From Acidobacteriota bacterium (GTDB lineage: Bacteria > Acidobacteriota > Terriglobia > Terriglobales > Acidobacteriaceae): 19,521 bases of DNA. Below the pieces are notes generated by a model. It did not search any database. It saw nothing but the letters and a program-made list of their open reading frames with translations, and had not been told where the DNA came from. Positions 7,824 to 15,777 of this stretch are shown one piece after another. The stretch is taken from NCBI GenBank assembly GCA_021810735.1, contig JAJZIF010000018.1, positions 1 through 19,521 of the forward strand. The letters are read 5' to 3'. The translations under genes and the position numbers were made by a program. The number at the start of each line of letters is the position of its first letter. The first letter of the stretch is position 1.

Positions 7824-8954
7824 ATGACTTCAGCCGTAGCTCCAACCACTCACGCCCATCCACATGCCGCAGGCAAATATGACTACTCACGCAATCCGAT
7901 GATTGTGTACTGGGAGATGACGCAGGCGTGTCCGCTGGCCTGCCGCCATTGCCGTGCCGAGGCGATGACACAGGCGCATCCCTGCGAATTGAACCATGAG
8001 GAGAGCCTGGGCCTGCTGCGGCAGATTGCGGAATTCGGCGATCCGATGCCGCACCTGATTCTGACGGGCGGCGATCCGCTGAAGCGGGCGGATCTGTTTG
8101 ACATTATCGACTACGGCCGGAGCCTTGGGATTTCGGTGTCGATTACGCCGGCGGCGAGCCAGGAGCTGACGCTGCGGAAGATGGCGGAGCTGAAGGAGCA
8201 TGGCATCGAGGCGCTGGGCCTGAGCCTGGACGGCTCGACGGCCGCGCGTCACGATGCGGTGCGCGGCGTGCCGGGCTGCTTCGACGCGACTGTAGCGGCG
8301 TTGCGGCATGCGGCGACGGTGGGTTTTCCGGTGCAGGTGAACACGCTGGTTTCAGAAGAGACGGCGGATGATCTGCCGGCGGTTTATGATCTGCTGGAGC
8401 GGCACCAGGTGATGCGCTGGAGCCTGTTTTTCCTGATCGCGGTAGGACGGGGCAAATCGCTTCTGCCGGTGACGCCGAAGCGCGGCGAGGATCTGATGCG
8501 GTGGATCTATCAGCAGTCGCTCAAGTCTCCCTTCGCGATCAAGACGACGGAAGCGCCGTCGTACCGGCGAATTGCGCTGGACGAAATGAGGGCGGCGGGG
8601 ATGCATGCGGCGGAGATTCACCGGACGCCGGTGTACCGCGGATTTGGGATTCGCGATGGACATGGGGTTGTATTTGTCTCGAATCAGGGGGATATTTATC
8701 CCGCCGGGTTTTTACCGCTATCGGCGGGCAATATCCGGCAGAACCGGCTCGCGTATGTGTACCGCAATGCTCCGGTGTTCCGGGCGCTGCATACGCCGGA
8801 CCGTTTCCGGGGCAAGTGCGGGCAGTGCGAGTATCGGGGATTGTGCGGTGGTTCGCGGGCGCGGGCGTATGCGTACACGGGGGATCCGCTGGCGAGCGAT
8901 CCGTTCTGCGCGTATGTGCCTGCGGTCACGCCGGCGTTTCCGATGCACGCTTAG
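7824..8954 (+). CDS. Radical SAM/SPASM-domain protein, AhbD/NirJ-like (resembles TIGR04053)
   Basis: Predicted radical S-adenosylmethionine enzyme of 376 residues. The cluster motif C36-x3-C40-x2-C43 sits in TQACPLACRHCRAEA, followed by LTGGDPLKR (SAM-contact GGD/E segment) and LSLDGS. The C-terminal cysteine region has C332-x2-C335-x5-C341 and then C362 in DPFCAY, enough for one auxiliary [4Fe-4S] cluster. After C341 the sequence is GGSRARAYA; the AhbD group as I recall it often has GGC there, so a serine takes that cysteine's place. AhbD-type enzymes oxidatively decarboxylate propionate side chains of didecarboxysiroheme to make heme. This protein belongs to the same broad set, but its substrate is unknown. 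GGAAAGGAA lies just before the ATG. Its position 38 bases after the porphyrinogen oxidase gene supports a tetrapyrrole role, by inference. Confidence 0.88.
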   Translation: MTSAVAPTTHAHPHAAGKYDYSRNPMIVYWEMTQACPLACRHCRAEAMTQAHPCELNHEESLGLLRQIAEFGDPMPHLILTGGDPLKRADLFDIIDYGRSLGISVSITPAASQELTLRKMAELKEHGIEALGLSLDGSTAARHDAVRGVPGCFDATVAALRHAATVGFPVQVNTLVSEETADDLPAVYDLLERHQVMRWSLFFLIAVGRGKSLLPVTPKRGEDLMRWIYQQSLKSPFAIKTTEAPSYRRIALDEMRAAGMHAAEIHRTPVYRGFGIRDGHGVVFVSNQGDIYPAGFLPLSAGNIRQNRLAYVYRNAPVFRALHTPDRFRGKCGQCEYRGLCGGSRARAYAYTGDPLASDPFCAYVPAVTPAFPMHA

Positions 8955-9179
8955 CATGGGGTGCGGGTAGTTTGGGGCAAGGAAAGTGGCGGGTGAGACT
9001 CTTATGTGTGATGAGCCTCACCGCCGTGAAGAGAAGTCAGGAGTGCAATCACTAAGGCGTGATTCATAAACAGGGTTTCGCAGGCTCTTGAACTTTGGAT
9101 CCTGGCCGGATGGCGGGTTCCAAGCAACCAGTCCTGGGCAGCCGGGTGTTTATGAAACACGCTGTAGGGAGGTTTCAAG

Positions 9180-9662
9180 ATGAAGCTGTTCCTGGTGGCA
9201 GTTGCATGCATGCTTCCTTTGATTGGCGCGGCTGCTGTGCCGCAGACGCAGAACAATGCCACGCCGCAGACGCAGACAAAGCCACAGAGCCAGACCACGA
9301 CACCGGCGCCGGCCGCGCCGGCTCCCGCGAATAATGGGGCGAGCCTTGTGAATCCAGTGAAGCCGACCGAGGCTTCGCAGAAGATGGCCAAGGAGCGTTA
9401 TGGCTGGGACTGTGCGATGTGCCATGGTGACACGGGCAAGGGAAATGGCAGCCTTGCGGTGAGCGAAAAGCTGACCATGCAGGACCTTTCCAATCCGAGC
9501 ACACTGCAGGGGATGAGCGATGGTCAGATTTTCACGATCATCCGCAAGGGCGCCGCGCAAATGCCACCGGAAGACAAGGCACGCGCGAACGATAACGCGG
9601 TGTGGAACCTTGTGATTTATCTGCGGTCGCTGTCGAAGGGCCAGGAAGCGCCGGCCAGCTAG
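9180..9662 (+). CDS. Exported class I c-type cytochrome
   Basis: Small periplasmic electron carrier of 160 residues. A Sec signal peptide covers about 1-19 (MKLFLVAVAC start, cleavage near AAA before V20). Residues 21-58 are a low-complexity linker of Gln/Thr/Asn, then Ala/Pro. The cytochrome c domain follows: C78-A-M-C81-H82 binds heme covalently, and M128 in GAAQMPP is the likely sixth iron ligand. A final helix, AVWNLVIYLRSL, is typical of class I cytochromes. AGGGAGG lies six bases before the ATG, a strong site that fixes the start. The gene is downstream of two tetrapyrrole genes but 225 bases away, so it is probably a separate transcript. No oxidase or dehydrogenase partner is in the window. 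Confidence 0.93.
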   Translation: MKLFLVAVACMLPLIGAAAVPQTQNNATPQTQTKPQSQTTTPAPAAPAPANNGASLVNPVKPTEASQKMAKERYGWDCAMCHGDTGKGNGSLAVSEKLTMQDLSNPSTLQGMSDGQIFTIIRKGAAQMPPEDKARANDNAVWNLVIYLRSLSKGQEAPAS

Positions 9663-9666
9663 GATT

Positions 9667-9681
9667 TCGCGCAAGGCGCGA
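9667..9681 (+). repeat. Short hairpin after the cytochrome gene
   Basis: TCGCGC (9667-9672) and GCGCGA (9676-9681) form a perfect 6-bp stem with loop AAG, starting four bases after the stop codon. No T-run follows, so it is not a convincing intrinsic terminator on its own. Confidence 0.35.
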
Positions 9682-9773
9682 GGGGATAGCACGCCGGCTG
9701 GCGCGCCCATCGAGCGGCGCGGGCTGGCGCTGCTTTCTACTTGTGGGGAATGGGGATGGCAGGAAGCCGCGCT

Positions 9774-9804
9774 TTGAACGGCACTGCGACCGGCGGAGTA
9801 TACT
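9774..9804 (+). promoter_or_regulatory. Possible sigma-70 type promoter for the GYD-domain gene
   Basis: TTGAAC (9774-9779) and TATACT (9799-9804) match the -35 and -10 consensus fairly well. The spacer is 19 bases, longer than the preferred 17. The -10 lies 53 bases before the ATG at 9858. TATACT is one of few AT-rich six-mers in this GC-rich gap, which gives mild support. Confidence 0.3.
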
Positions 9805-9857
9805 TTTCGCGGTGTCCGGGGAGAGGTGTGAAATACGCACAAGAATGAGGTGCGACC

Positions 9858-10190
9858 ATGGCGAGTTATATGCTGCAAGTTGCCTACACGCCGGAGATGA
9901 TCAAGGCTGCGATTTCTGATCCGAAGGACCGTACGCAACATATCAGCCGGGTGATTGAGAACCTGGGTGGAACGATGTACGGGATGTGGTATTGCCTGGG
10001 GGATTACGACGTGGTGACGATCTTCGAGTTGCCGGACAATGAAGCGGCGGCAGCCTTTTCACTTGCGGTTGCCGGGGGCGGCGCGGTGAAGGAGATGAAG
10101 ACGACGCCGTTGTTGAGCGTTGCCGAGGCATTTGCCGCGATGTACAAGGCGCAGCAATGCGGATATGCGCCGATGAAAATCGACAGGTAA
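9858..10190 (+). CDS. GYD domain-containing protein
   Basis: Small soluble protein of 110 residues matching the GYD family (PF08734 in my recollection), named for a Gly-Tyr-Asp motif; here the motif reads LGDYD, so the G-x-YD form is kept with an inserted Asp. The order of conserved pieces is typical: MLQVAYTPEMIKAAISDP near the start, an ENLGGTMYGMWYCLGDYDVVTIFE beta-hairpin, PDNEAAAAFSLAVAGGGAV as a helix, and a C-terminal helix. The fold is probably a dimeric alpha-beta (ferredoxin-like) barrel; no catalytic residues or substrate are known to me. GAGGTGCG precedes the ATG at 9858. It is upstream of queD by 121 bases on the same strand. No functional link to queuosine synthesis is evident. 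Confidence 0.85.
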   Translation: MASYMLQVAYTPEMIKAAISDPKDRTQHISRVIENLGGTMYGMWYCLGDYDVVTIFELPDNEAAAAFSLAVAGGGAVKEMKTTPLLSVAEAFAAMYKAQQCGYAPMKIDR

Positions 10191-10311
10191 GACCTGATTT
10201 TTGCCGTGCAGGTGGGGCGAGCCCGTCCGGGAGGGGTAGTGCGGCTTCTGTGGGCGATGGGGAAGTACAATGAAAGGAGGGTAATTCCCCGAAGAAACGA
10301 GCTGGAAACGA

Positions 10312-10689
10312 ATGTACGAGGTCACAGTTGAGCGCGGGTTTTCCTCCGGGCACTATCTGCGCAACTACAAAGGCAAGTGCGAGAATCCGCACGGCCACAA
10401 TTACAAGGTGAGAATCACGCTGCGCGGCGAGAGGCTGGACGCGGCGGGGCTGCTGCTGGACTTCAAGGATCTGAAGCAGGTGATGCGGCCTGTGATCGAC
10501 CGAATCGATCACCAGATGCTGAACGACCTGGAGCCGTTCACCGAGATCAATCCCTCGGCGGAGAACCTGGCCCGGTATTTCTATGACGAAACGAACAAGC
10601 AGCTTGCGGAGATGACGGGCAACCGCGTCCACGTGAAAGACTGCACCATCTACGAGACCGACACCACGACGGCCACCTACTACGAGTAA
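10312..10689 (+). CDS. queD: 6-carboxy-5,6,7,8-tetrahydropterin synthase
   Basis: Second step of queuosine/7-deazaguanine synthesis: converts 7,8-dihydroneopterin triphosphate to 6-carboxytetrahydropterin. The 125-residue length is right for QueD. Zinc is bound by H14 (SSGHYL), H27 and H29 (NPHGHNY). C23 in KGKCENPHGH is the catalytic cysteine, with D66-H67 (DRIDHQMLND) completing the catalytic set. E115 in TIYETDT is the pterin-anchoring glutamate. The segment NPSAENLARYFYD is also characteristic. GGAAACG just before the ATG gives a fair ribosome site. The queE start follows five bases after the stop, so the two are translated from one message. queC and queF are not in the window and must lie elsewhere if the pathway is complete. 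Confidence 0.96.
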   Translation: MYEVTVERGFSSGHYLRNYKGKCENPHGHNYKVRITLRGERLDAAGLLLDFKDLKQVMRPVIDRIDHQMLNDLEPFTEINPSAENLARYFYDETNKQLAEMTGNRVHVKDCTIYETDTTTATYYE

Positions 10690-10694
10690 GCGCC

Positions 10695-11375
10695 TTGCAC
10701 CTGATTGAGATTTACAAGTCGGTGCAGGGGGAATCGTCATTTGCGGGGCGGCCGTGCATTTTTGTGCGGTTGGCCGGATGCAATTTGCGCTGCATCTGGT
10801 GCGATTCGGAATACACGTTCCAGGGCGGGATTCCGTATACGGACGAGCAGATCGTGGCCGAGATGGAGAAGCTGGCTCCGGTGCGGCTGGTGGAGTTTAC
10901 GGGTGGCGAGCCGCTGCTGCAGGCACGGGAACTGATTCCGCTGATGGAGCGGCTGCTGGATGTGGGCTACGAAGTGATGATCGAGACGAGCGGGGAACGG
11001 CCGCTGGACGAAGTGCCGGCGGCGGTGCATAAGATTGTGGACGTGAAGTGCCCGGCGTCGGCCGAGGGCGGCTCATTCCGGATGGAGAATCTGAAATGGC
11101 TGACGGGGCGTGACGAAGTGAAGTTCGTGATACAGAACCGCGGCGATTACGAATTCGCGCGGACATTTATCCGGGAGCACAGGCTGGAGGAAAAGGCGGG
11201 GCAGATTTTGTTGTCGCCGGCGTTCCACAAGATGCCGTCGCTCGAACGGAGCACGCGCAATGCGGCGCTCGATCCGCGGCTGCTGGTGGAGTGGATGCTG
11301 GAAGACGGGCTGCCGGCGCGGCTGAGCCTGCAGATTCACAAGTACATCTGGGAGCCGCAGAAGAAGGGCGTGTAG
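10695..11375 (+). CDS. queE: 7-carboxy-7-deazaguanine synthase
   Basis: Radical SAM enzyme that rearranges 6-carboxytetrahydropterin into 7-carboxy-7-deazaguanine, directly after QueD. The 226-residue protein opens with IEIYKSVQGESSFAGRP, the QueE N-terminal segment, then FVRLAGCNLRCIWCD with C29-x3-C33-x2-C36 for the [4Fe-4S] cluster. EFTGGEPLLQ gives the SAM-contacting GGEP motif. The reading frame starts with TTG at 10695, five bases after the queD stop, because no ATG precedes the conserved N-terminus; its ribosome site is weak (GAG in the queD stop region), so re-initiation or coupling after queD is likely. The transcript ends at the terminator near 11430-11460. Confidence 0.95.
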   Translation: MHLIEIYKSVQGESSFAGRPCIFVRLAGCNLRCIWCDSEYTFQGGIPYTDEQIVAEMEKLAPVRLVEFTGGEPLLQARELIPLMERLLDVGYEVMIETSGERPLDEVPAAVHKIVDVKCPASAEGGSFRMENLKWLTGRDEVKFVIQNRGDYEFARTFIREHRLEEKAGQILLSPAFHKMPSLERSTRNAALDPRLLVEWMLEDGLPARLSLQIHKYIWEPQKKGV

Positions 11376-11387
11376 GGCATTTCTTCC

Positions 11388-11418
11388 GCATAAGACCCCG
11401 GAGAATCCTGGCTTATGC
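11388..11418 (+). repeat. Imperfect hairpin 3' of queE
   Basis: GCATAAG (11388-11394) and CTTATGC (11412-11418) are perfect 7-base arms. Inside them CC/GG and GGA-GAA-TCC pairs can form with a small bulge, giving a GAA triloop. There is no T-run. It stands 12 bases after the queE stop and just upstream of the clearer terminator, so it may protect the 3' end of the message. Confidence 0.45.
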
Positions 11419-11428
11419 CGCGATACCT

Positions 11429-11459
11429 GCCGGTAAATGCAATTTACTGGCTTTGTTTT
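11429..11459 (+). terminator. Intrinsic terminator of queD-queE
   Basis: GCCGGTAAAT (11429-11438) pairs with ATTTACTGGC (11442-11451) over ten positions with one G-U wobble, with a GCA triloop, and is followed by TTTGTTTT (11452-11459). It isolates queDE from the large downstream gene, which then needs its own promoter in 11460-11518; I could not assign one. Confidence 0.75.
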
Positions 11460-11518
11460 GCGCGCCTTGGTATCTTGCCTCACAAGTTAGCAATTGTTTC
11501 TTAGAAGGATGGAAAAGG

Positions 11519-14500
11519 ATGCGTAGAAGCTGGCTGCGTCTGCTGCCCTGGGGTCTCATTGTCCTGTGTGTGATTACTTTTGCAGGTGTAACGCATGCGC
11601 AAGACGCGGAATGGACGCTGACGGGACCGGCATTCAGTGCGACGCCGGCGCAGATTCTGGCTGCCGCTGCGAAGATGAAGGCGAATCCGGCGAGCGACGC
11701 GACGGTTCTGTTCGAGGACGAGCACTATACGATCGACGCGCAGGGACGGGTGGTTCATACGCACCACATCATTTACCGGATCGATACGCAGGCGGGCGTG
11801 AATGCATGGTCGTCAGTCGCGGTAGAGTGGGAGGCTTTTTACCAGAAGCGACCGGAGATACGGGCGCGGGTGATTCAGCCGAATGGCTCAGTCACGGAGC
11901 TCGATCCCAAAACAATTACGGATACGGCGGCGAATAACGCCGATCTTGCCGAGGGCACATACTCGGACGACCGCATTCTGACCGCGCCGCTGCCGGCGCT
12001 GAGCGTCGGCTCGATTGTGGAAGAAGACACGGAAGTGGTGGACGAGGAGCCATTCTTCTCTGGCGGCGGAGTTTACCGGAACTACTTTGAGCGGAATGTG
12101 CCGATTACGTTTTCGCGGCTGGTGGTAGAGGCGCCGGCGGCGACGCCGCTGCGGTACCGGGTGCACGACCTGCCGGATGCCCAGGTGAAGACGGATGTGG
12201 CGCATGGCGTGCGCACGATCACATTTTCGGTGTCGAACCTGAAGGCGGTGGTGCCGTCGGATATTCCGCTGGTGACGCCGGAGATCAAGGCGCCGTGGGT
12301 CGATTTCTCAACCGGGGAGTCGTGGCATGCGGTGGCCGAAGCATACGCACGGCTTGCGGATCCGCAGCTTCTGCCGGATGAAGTGAAGAGCCTGATTCCG
12401 GCGACTCTACCTGCGGGGCGCAATGCGCGGATCGCGGTCCTGGTGGCGATTCTGCACAAGGAAGTGCGCTACACAGGCATTGAGTTTGGCAAGGCGAAGC
12501 TGCAGCCGCGAACTCCGGCTGAAGTGCTGGCGCGGCATTACGGAGACTGCAAGGATAAGGCTGCTTTTCTGGTGGCTATGCTGCGTGAGGCGGGGATTCC
12601 GGCGGACCTGGCGCTGCTGGAAGCGGGTCCGGGCAATGATGTGAATCCTGACCTGCCGGGCATGAATCGATTTGACCACGCGATTGTGTATGTTCCGGGA
12701 GACGCGAAGAACCAGCCGCTGTGGATCGATGCGACGGCAGAGTTCACGAAGGTAGGGGACCTGCCCTATGGCGACCAGGACCGGCGCGCACTGATTATTG
12801 CGGCGCAGACGCAGGGACTGACGCTGACGCCGAAGCCGACGCCGGAGGACAGCGTGCTGATAGAGACACGGGAGTTCGATCTGGCGGATTATGGTCCGGC
12901 AAAGGTGATTGAGACTTCGCAAACCAGCGGTTACATCGACGCGGATTACCGGTACTTCTACCAGAACTCGAATAACGAACAGGTGAAGCAGGAACTGGAT
13001 AACTACGCGAAGAATGCATACGACGCGAAGAGCCCGATCCAGGTAACGCACGGCGACGCGCACGATTTGAACAAGCCATTTGACCTTCGGATTGTGATTC
13101 CGAAAGCGGGCCGAGGGCATACGGGGATTCAGCAGGCGGAGGTCGCGCTTTATCCGAACGGGACATTTGGCTCGCTGCCGGGGTGGTTCAACCGCGACCC
13201 GAACCTGAACCGGCCGAAGCCGGGGTCGCCGGGCGATGAGCTGCTATTGAAAGAAAAGCTGCAACGGAGCGACGAGTACGAAATTACGCCGTTCATCGGC
13301 GAACGCGTGTACAAGATTGTGCCGCCGAGCGGCTTTGCGGTGCGGGGATTGCCGGCGAACCAGACACTGAAGATGGGTCCGGCGACGCTGACGGAGACAT
13401 ACTCGACCGACGCCAAGGGCGTAGTGACGGCGGACTACAAGTTCGACACAGGGAAGTCGCTCTACAGCCTGGCGGACGTCCTGGCGCTGCGCGACGCGGT
13501 GGTACAGGCGAACAAAGGCAGCGCGGTGATCATCACCTTTGACCAGGTGGGCGCGAAGCTGATGGCGCAGGGCAAAGTGCGGGAAGCGTTTGCTGCGGAC
13601 CGCAAAGCCATTGCCGCCGATCCAAACGGGGCGCTGCCGCATGTGCGCTTTGCCGACGCGCTGCTGTCGGCGGGCGTGGGCGAGGAAGCCAGGGCAGAAG
13701 CGCAAGAGGCGGTGAAGCTGGATCCAAAATCGGCGGTGGCGTGGCAGACGCTGGGATGGATGTCGCAATTTGATTCCATCGGGCAGCGCTTCGGGCCGGG
13801 ATTCGACCTGGCCGGTTCGATCGCCGCGTACCAGAAGGCGAAGGCGCTTGATCCGGACAGTGTGACCACGCGCGTGAACCTTGCGATTGCGTACGAGTAC
13901 AACCATGAGGGTGAGCGGTACGAGTCAGTGAGCGGTATGGATCACGCGATTGCGGAATACCGCGAATTGATCAAGCTGCATCCGCAGCAGGGGCAGCAAT
14001 ACGAGGACAACCTGCTGTTCGACCTGCTGTATGCACACCACTACAAGGAGCTGCTGACGGAGCTGGATCCGCTGCCGGATTCGGCGAGGCGAGATGCGCT
14101 GGGAGTGGCCGCGGTGGCGGCAAGCCAGGGCGTACCGGCGGCTCTGAAGCGGGCTGCGAGCATTTCCGGGAATACGGCGCAGCAGGATACGGTGCTGGTG
14201 ATCGCGGGCGGCGAGCTGGTGCGGCTGCGGATGTATTCCGAGGCGTCGCAATTGCTTTCCGCCGGGCTGCCGGGGCAGCAGGATGCCGCCGATATCGAGC
14301 GTCGCATCCAGGTGTTCCAGAACCTGAAGCCCTTTGATTACAAGAACTATTCGTCAACCGGGCCGGAGGGCGTGGTGCGCCGGATGATGGTGGATGAGAT
14401 GACGGGCAACCTGAGCGATGCGGAAGTCGCGCAGTTCCTGACGCATCACGCTTACGCCAACCAGGCTGCATGGGAGAAAAATCTGAAGGAGATGCAGCGG

Positions 14501-15670
14501 TCGGCGCAGGGCATGCGGGTGGTTGCCGACCAGGTGGGGCTGCCGGTTCCGGTGATGCGGGATACGGTGCTGGGGATGATGAAGATTTCCTCAGAAGGCA
14601 ACGATAAGACGGGGTACCGCGTGACGCTGCAGGAGCTGGGCACACCGTCGCGCCAGTTCTTTGTGGTGCACGAAAAAGAGGGCTACCGGATTGTGGCCGA
14701 GCAGACGGACACGGCCGAGGTGGGCAACGAGGCGCTGTATCTGCTGCAGAGCGGAAAGGAAGCCGAGGCGGAGTCGCTGCTGAACTGGCGGCGAAATTTT
14801 GCGCACCTGGGCGGCGGCGATGACCCGCTGGATGGAATGCTGTTTCCGCGGTTCTGGAGCACGGGGGAGACGAGCGGAGCGGACGCCATCAAGCTGGCCG
14901 CGGCCTCACTGCTGGTGGGGACTCCGGAGACGAATACGCTGCTGCCGGAGATTGTTCGCCTGAGGTCGAAGACGAAGGATCACACCGCGATGGATCAGCT
15001 GCTGGCGTTGGCCTACCTGTATGTAGGGGATTACGGAAAGGCACGGGATGTGGCGGAAGCGCTGCTGAAGAAATATCCGAACTCGGACTCGGCAGTGGCA
15101 CTGATGACCGAAGCAGAGAGCAAGCAGGGGAACGCAAAAGCCGCCTATGCGCTGGTGGATGCGCGGATTGCGAAGCGTCCCGACGACCGCAGCCTGGTGG
15201 AGACGAAGTCCTCGATCGCGCAGGAGCAGGGGGATTTTGCGGGCGCGGCGAAGATTCTGCAGGGACTGCTGAACAGCGGGAATGCGAATGCATCAGACTA
15301 CAACGACTTTGCGTGGAACGCGCTGTTCGAGGGCAAGGTGGATGCAGCGGCCTTGCAGGCAGCGCAGCAGGCGAACCTGCTGACGAGCCGGAATAACTTC
15401 TCGATTCTGCACACGCTGGCCTGTGTGTATGCCGCGCAGGGCAAGACGACCGAGGCAAGGCAACTGGCGCGGCAGGCGATGAAGATATTGCATGTGGAGG
15501 AGCCGAACTCGGACGTGTGGTTCTTGTATGGGCTGATTTACCAGCAGTACGGCGCGAAGCAGGCGGCGGTGGCAGCCTTCCAACGCGTGAAGAAGCCGGT
15601 GGGTCCCATCGCTTCGGTGGACACCTATGTGCTGGCGCAGCGGCATCTGAAAGAGCTGCAGGCGGAATAA
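11519..15670 (+). CDS. Exported DUF3857 / transglutaminase-like / TPR protein
   Basis: A 1383-residue protein, one of the largest genes here. Residues 1-27 are a signal peptide ending THA before Q28. A DUF3857 beta domain (about 60-300) precedes a transglutaminase-like domain with an apparently intact triad: C344 in HYGDCKDKA, H387 in NRFDHAIVYV, D404 in LWIDATAEF. A linking beta region (about 430-670) leads to TPR-like helical repeats at about 675-800 (for example LMAQGKVREAFAADRKAIAADP) and again at about 1130-1375 (DYGKARDVAEALLKKYPNS, GKTTEARQLARQAMKILH). The DUF3857-transglutaminase pair is common in Bacteroidota and Acidobacteriota exported proteins; substrates are unknown. The frame is open back to 11291 inside queE, but the ATG at 11519 has AAAAGG next to it and starts the signal peptide. 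The stop faces trxB across a terminator. Confidence 0.9.
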   Translation: MRRSWLRLLPWGLIVLCVITFAGVTHAQDAEWTLTGPAFSATPAQILAAAAKMKANPASDATVLFEDEHYTIDAQGRVVHTHHIIYRIDTQAGVNAWSSVAVEWEAFYQKRPEIRARVIQPNGSVTELDPKTITDTAANNADLAEGTYSDDRILTAPLPALSVGSIVEEDTEVVDEEPFFSGGGVYRNYFERNVPITFSRLVVEAPAATPLRYRVHDLPDAQVKTDVAHGVRTITFSVSNLKAVVPSDIPLVTPEIKAPWVDFSTGESWHAVAEAYARLADPQLLPDEVKSLIPATLPAGRNARIAVLVAILHKEVRYTGIEFGKAKLQPRTPAEVLARHYGDCKDKAAFLVAMLREAGIPADLALLEAGPGNDVNPDLPGMNRFDHAIVYVPGDAKNQPLWIDATAEFTKVGDLPYGDQDRRALIIAAQTQGLTLTPKPTPEDSVLIETREFDLADYGPAKVIETSQTSGYIDADYRYFYQNSNNEQVKQELDNYAKNAYDAKSPIQVTHGDAHDLNKPFDLRIVIPKAGRGHTGIQQAEVALYPNGTFGSLPGWFNRDPNLNRPKPGSPGDELLLKEKLQRSDEYEITPFIGERVYKIVPPSGFAVRGLPANQTLKMGPATLTETYSTDAKGVVTADYKFDTGKSLYSLADVLALRDAVVQANKGSAVIITFDQVGAKLMAQGKVREAFAADRKAIAADPNGALPHVRFADALLSAGVGEEARAEAQEAVKLDPKSAVAWQTLGWMSQFDSIGQRFGPGFDLAGSIAAYQKAKALDPDSVTTRVNLAIAYEYNHEGERYESVSGMDHAIAEYRELIKLHPQQGQQYEDNLLFDLLYAHHYKELLTELDPLPDSARRDALGVAAVAASQGVPAALKRAASISGNTAQQDTVLVIAGGELVRLRMYSEASQLLSAGLPGQQDAADIERRIQVFQNLKPFDYKNYSSTGPEGVVRRMMVDEMTGNLSDAEVAQFLTHHAYANQAAWEKNLKEMQRSAQGMRVVADQVGLPVPVMRDTVLGMMKISSEGNDKTGYRVTLQELGTPSRQFFVVHEKEGYRIVAEQTDTAEVGNEALYLLQSGKEAEAESLLNWRRNFAHLGGGDDPLDGMLFPRFWSTGETSGADAIKLAAASLLVGTPETNTLLPEIVRLRSKTKDHTAMDQLLALAYLYVGDYGKARDVAEALLKKYPNSDSAVALMTEAESKQGNAKAAYALVDARIAKRPDDRSLVETKSSIAQEQGDFAGAAKILQGLLNSGNANASDYNDFAWNALFEGKVDAAALQAAQQANLLTSRNNFSILHTLACVYAAQGKTTEARQLARQAMKILHVEEPNSDVWFLYGLIYQQYGAKQAAVAAFQRVKKPVGPIASVDTYVLAQRHLKELQAE

Positions 15671-15688
15671 GCAAAGACAGAGCGGAGC

Positions 15689-15705
15689 GCACTGCGCAGC
15701 AGTGC
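15689..15705 (+). repeat. Perfect hairpin after the DUF3857 gene
   Basis: GCACTGC (15689-15695) and GCAGTGC (15699-15705) form a perfect 7-bp stem with GCA triloop, 18 bases after the stop codon and 14 bases before the larger bidirectional terminator. It may act as an extra 3' stabilising stem. Confidence 0.5.
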
Positions 15706-15719
15706 ACTCGGCAGATGAA

Positions 15720-15755
15720 AAAACGGCGTGAGCCCGGTGGGGCGCACGCCGTTTT
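15720..15755. terminator. Bidirectional terminator between convergent genes
   Basis: AAAACGGCGTG (15720-15730) and CACGCCGTTTT (15745-15755) are perfect 11-base arms. Inside, GCCC (15732-15735) and GGGC (15740-15743) extend the stem past one A/G mismatch, leaving loop GGTG. The A-run on the left and T-run on the right give a proper tail in both directions, serving the large plus-strand gene and trxB on the minus strand. Confidence 0.9.
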
Positions 15756-15777
15756 CCTTTAGCCGAAGAACGAGGTG

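Noticed and set aside
8988..9025. Bulged stem GGCG-GTGAG / CTCAC-CGCC after the radical SAM gene as a terminator
   Set aside because: Loop of 19 bases, a bulge, and no T-run; not convincing.
9180..9212. Lipobox-like LVAVAC at the start of the cytochrome
   Set aside because: Cysteine at position 10 is too early for a lipoprotein signal; hydrophobic core continues to residue 19, as in a normal Sec signal.
10259..10290. Leader before queD: GGGGAA/TTCCCC stem around a tiny ATG-AAA-GGA-GGG-TAA frame, considered as preQ1 riboswitch or leader peptide
   Set aside because: Does not match preQ1 patterns I know; a 6-bp stem and four-codon frame are easily chance.
11291..11518. N-terminal extension of the DUF3857 gene into queE
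   Set aside because: Overlaps the end of queE and the terminator; the ATG at 11519 has a ribosome site and a signal peptide.
12407..13120. Minus-strand frames opposite the DUF3857 gene (also 13244-13906, 14889-15707)
   Set aside because: Antisense shadows with Arg/Pro/Ser/His-rich products and no domain.
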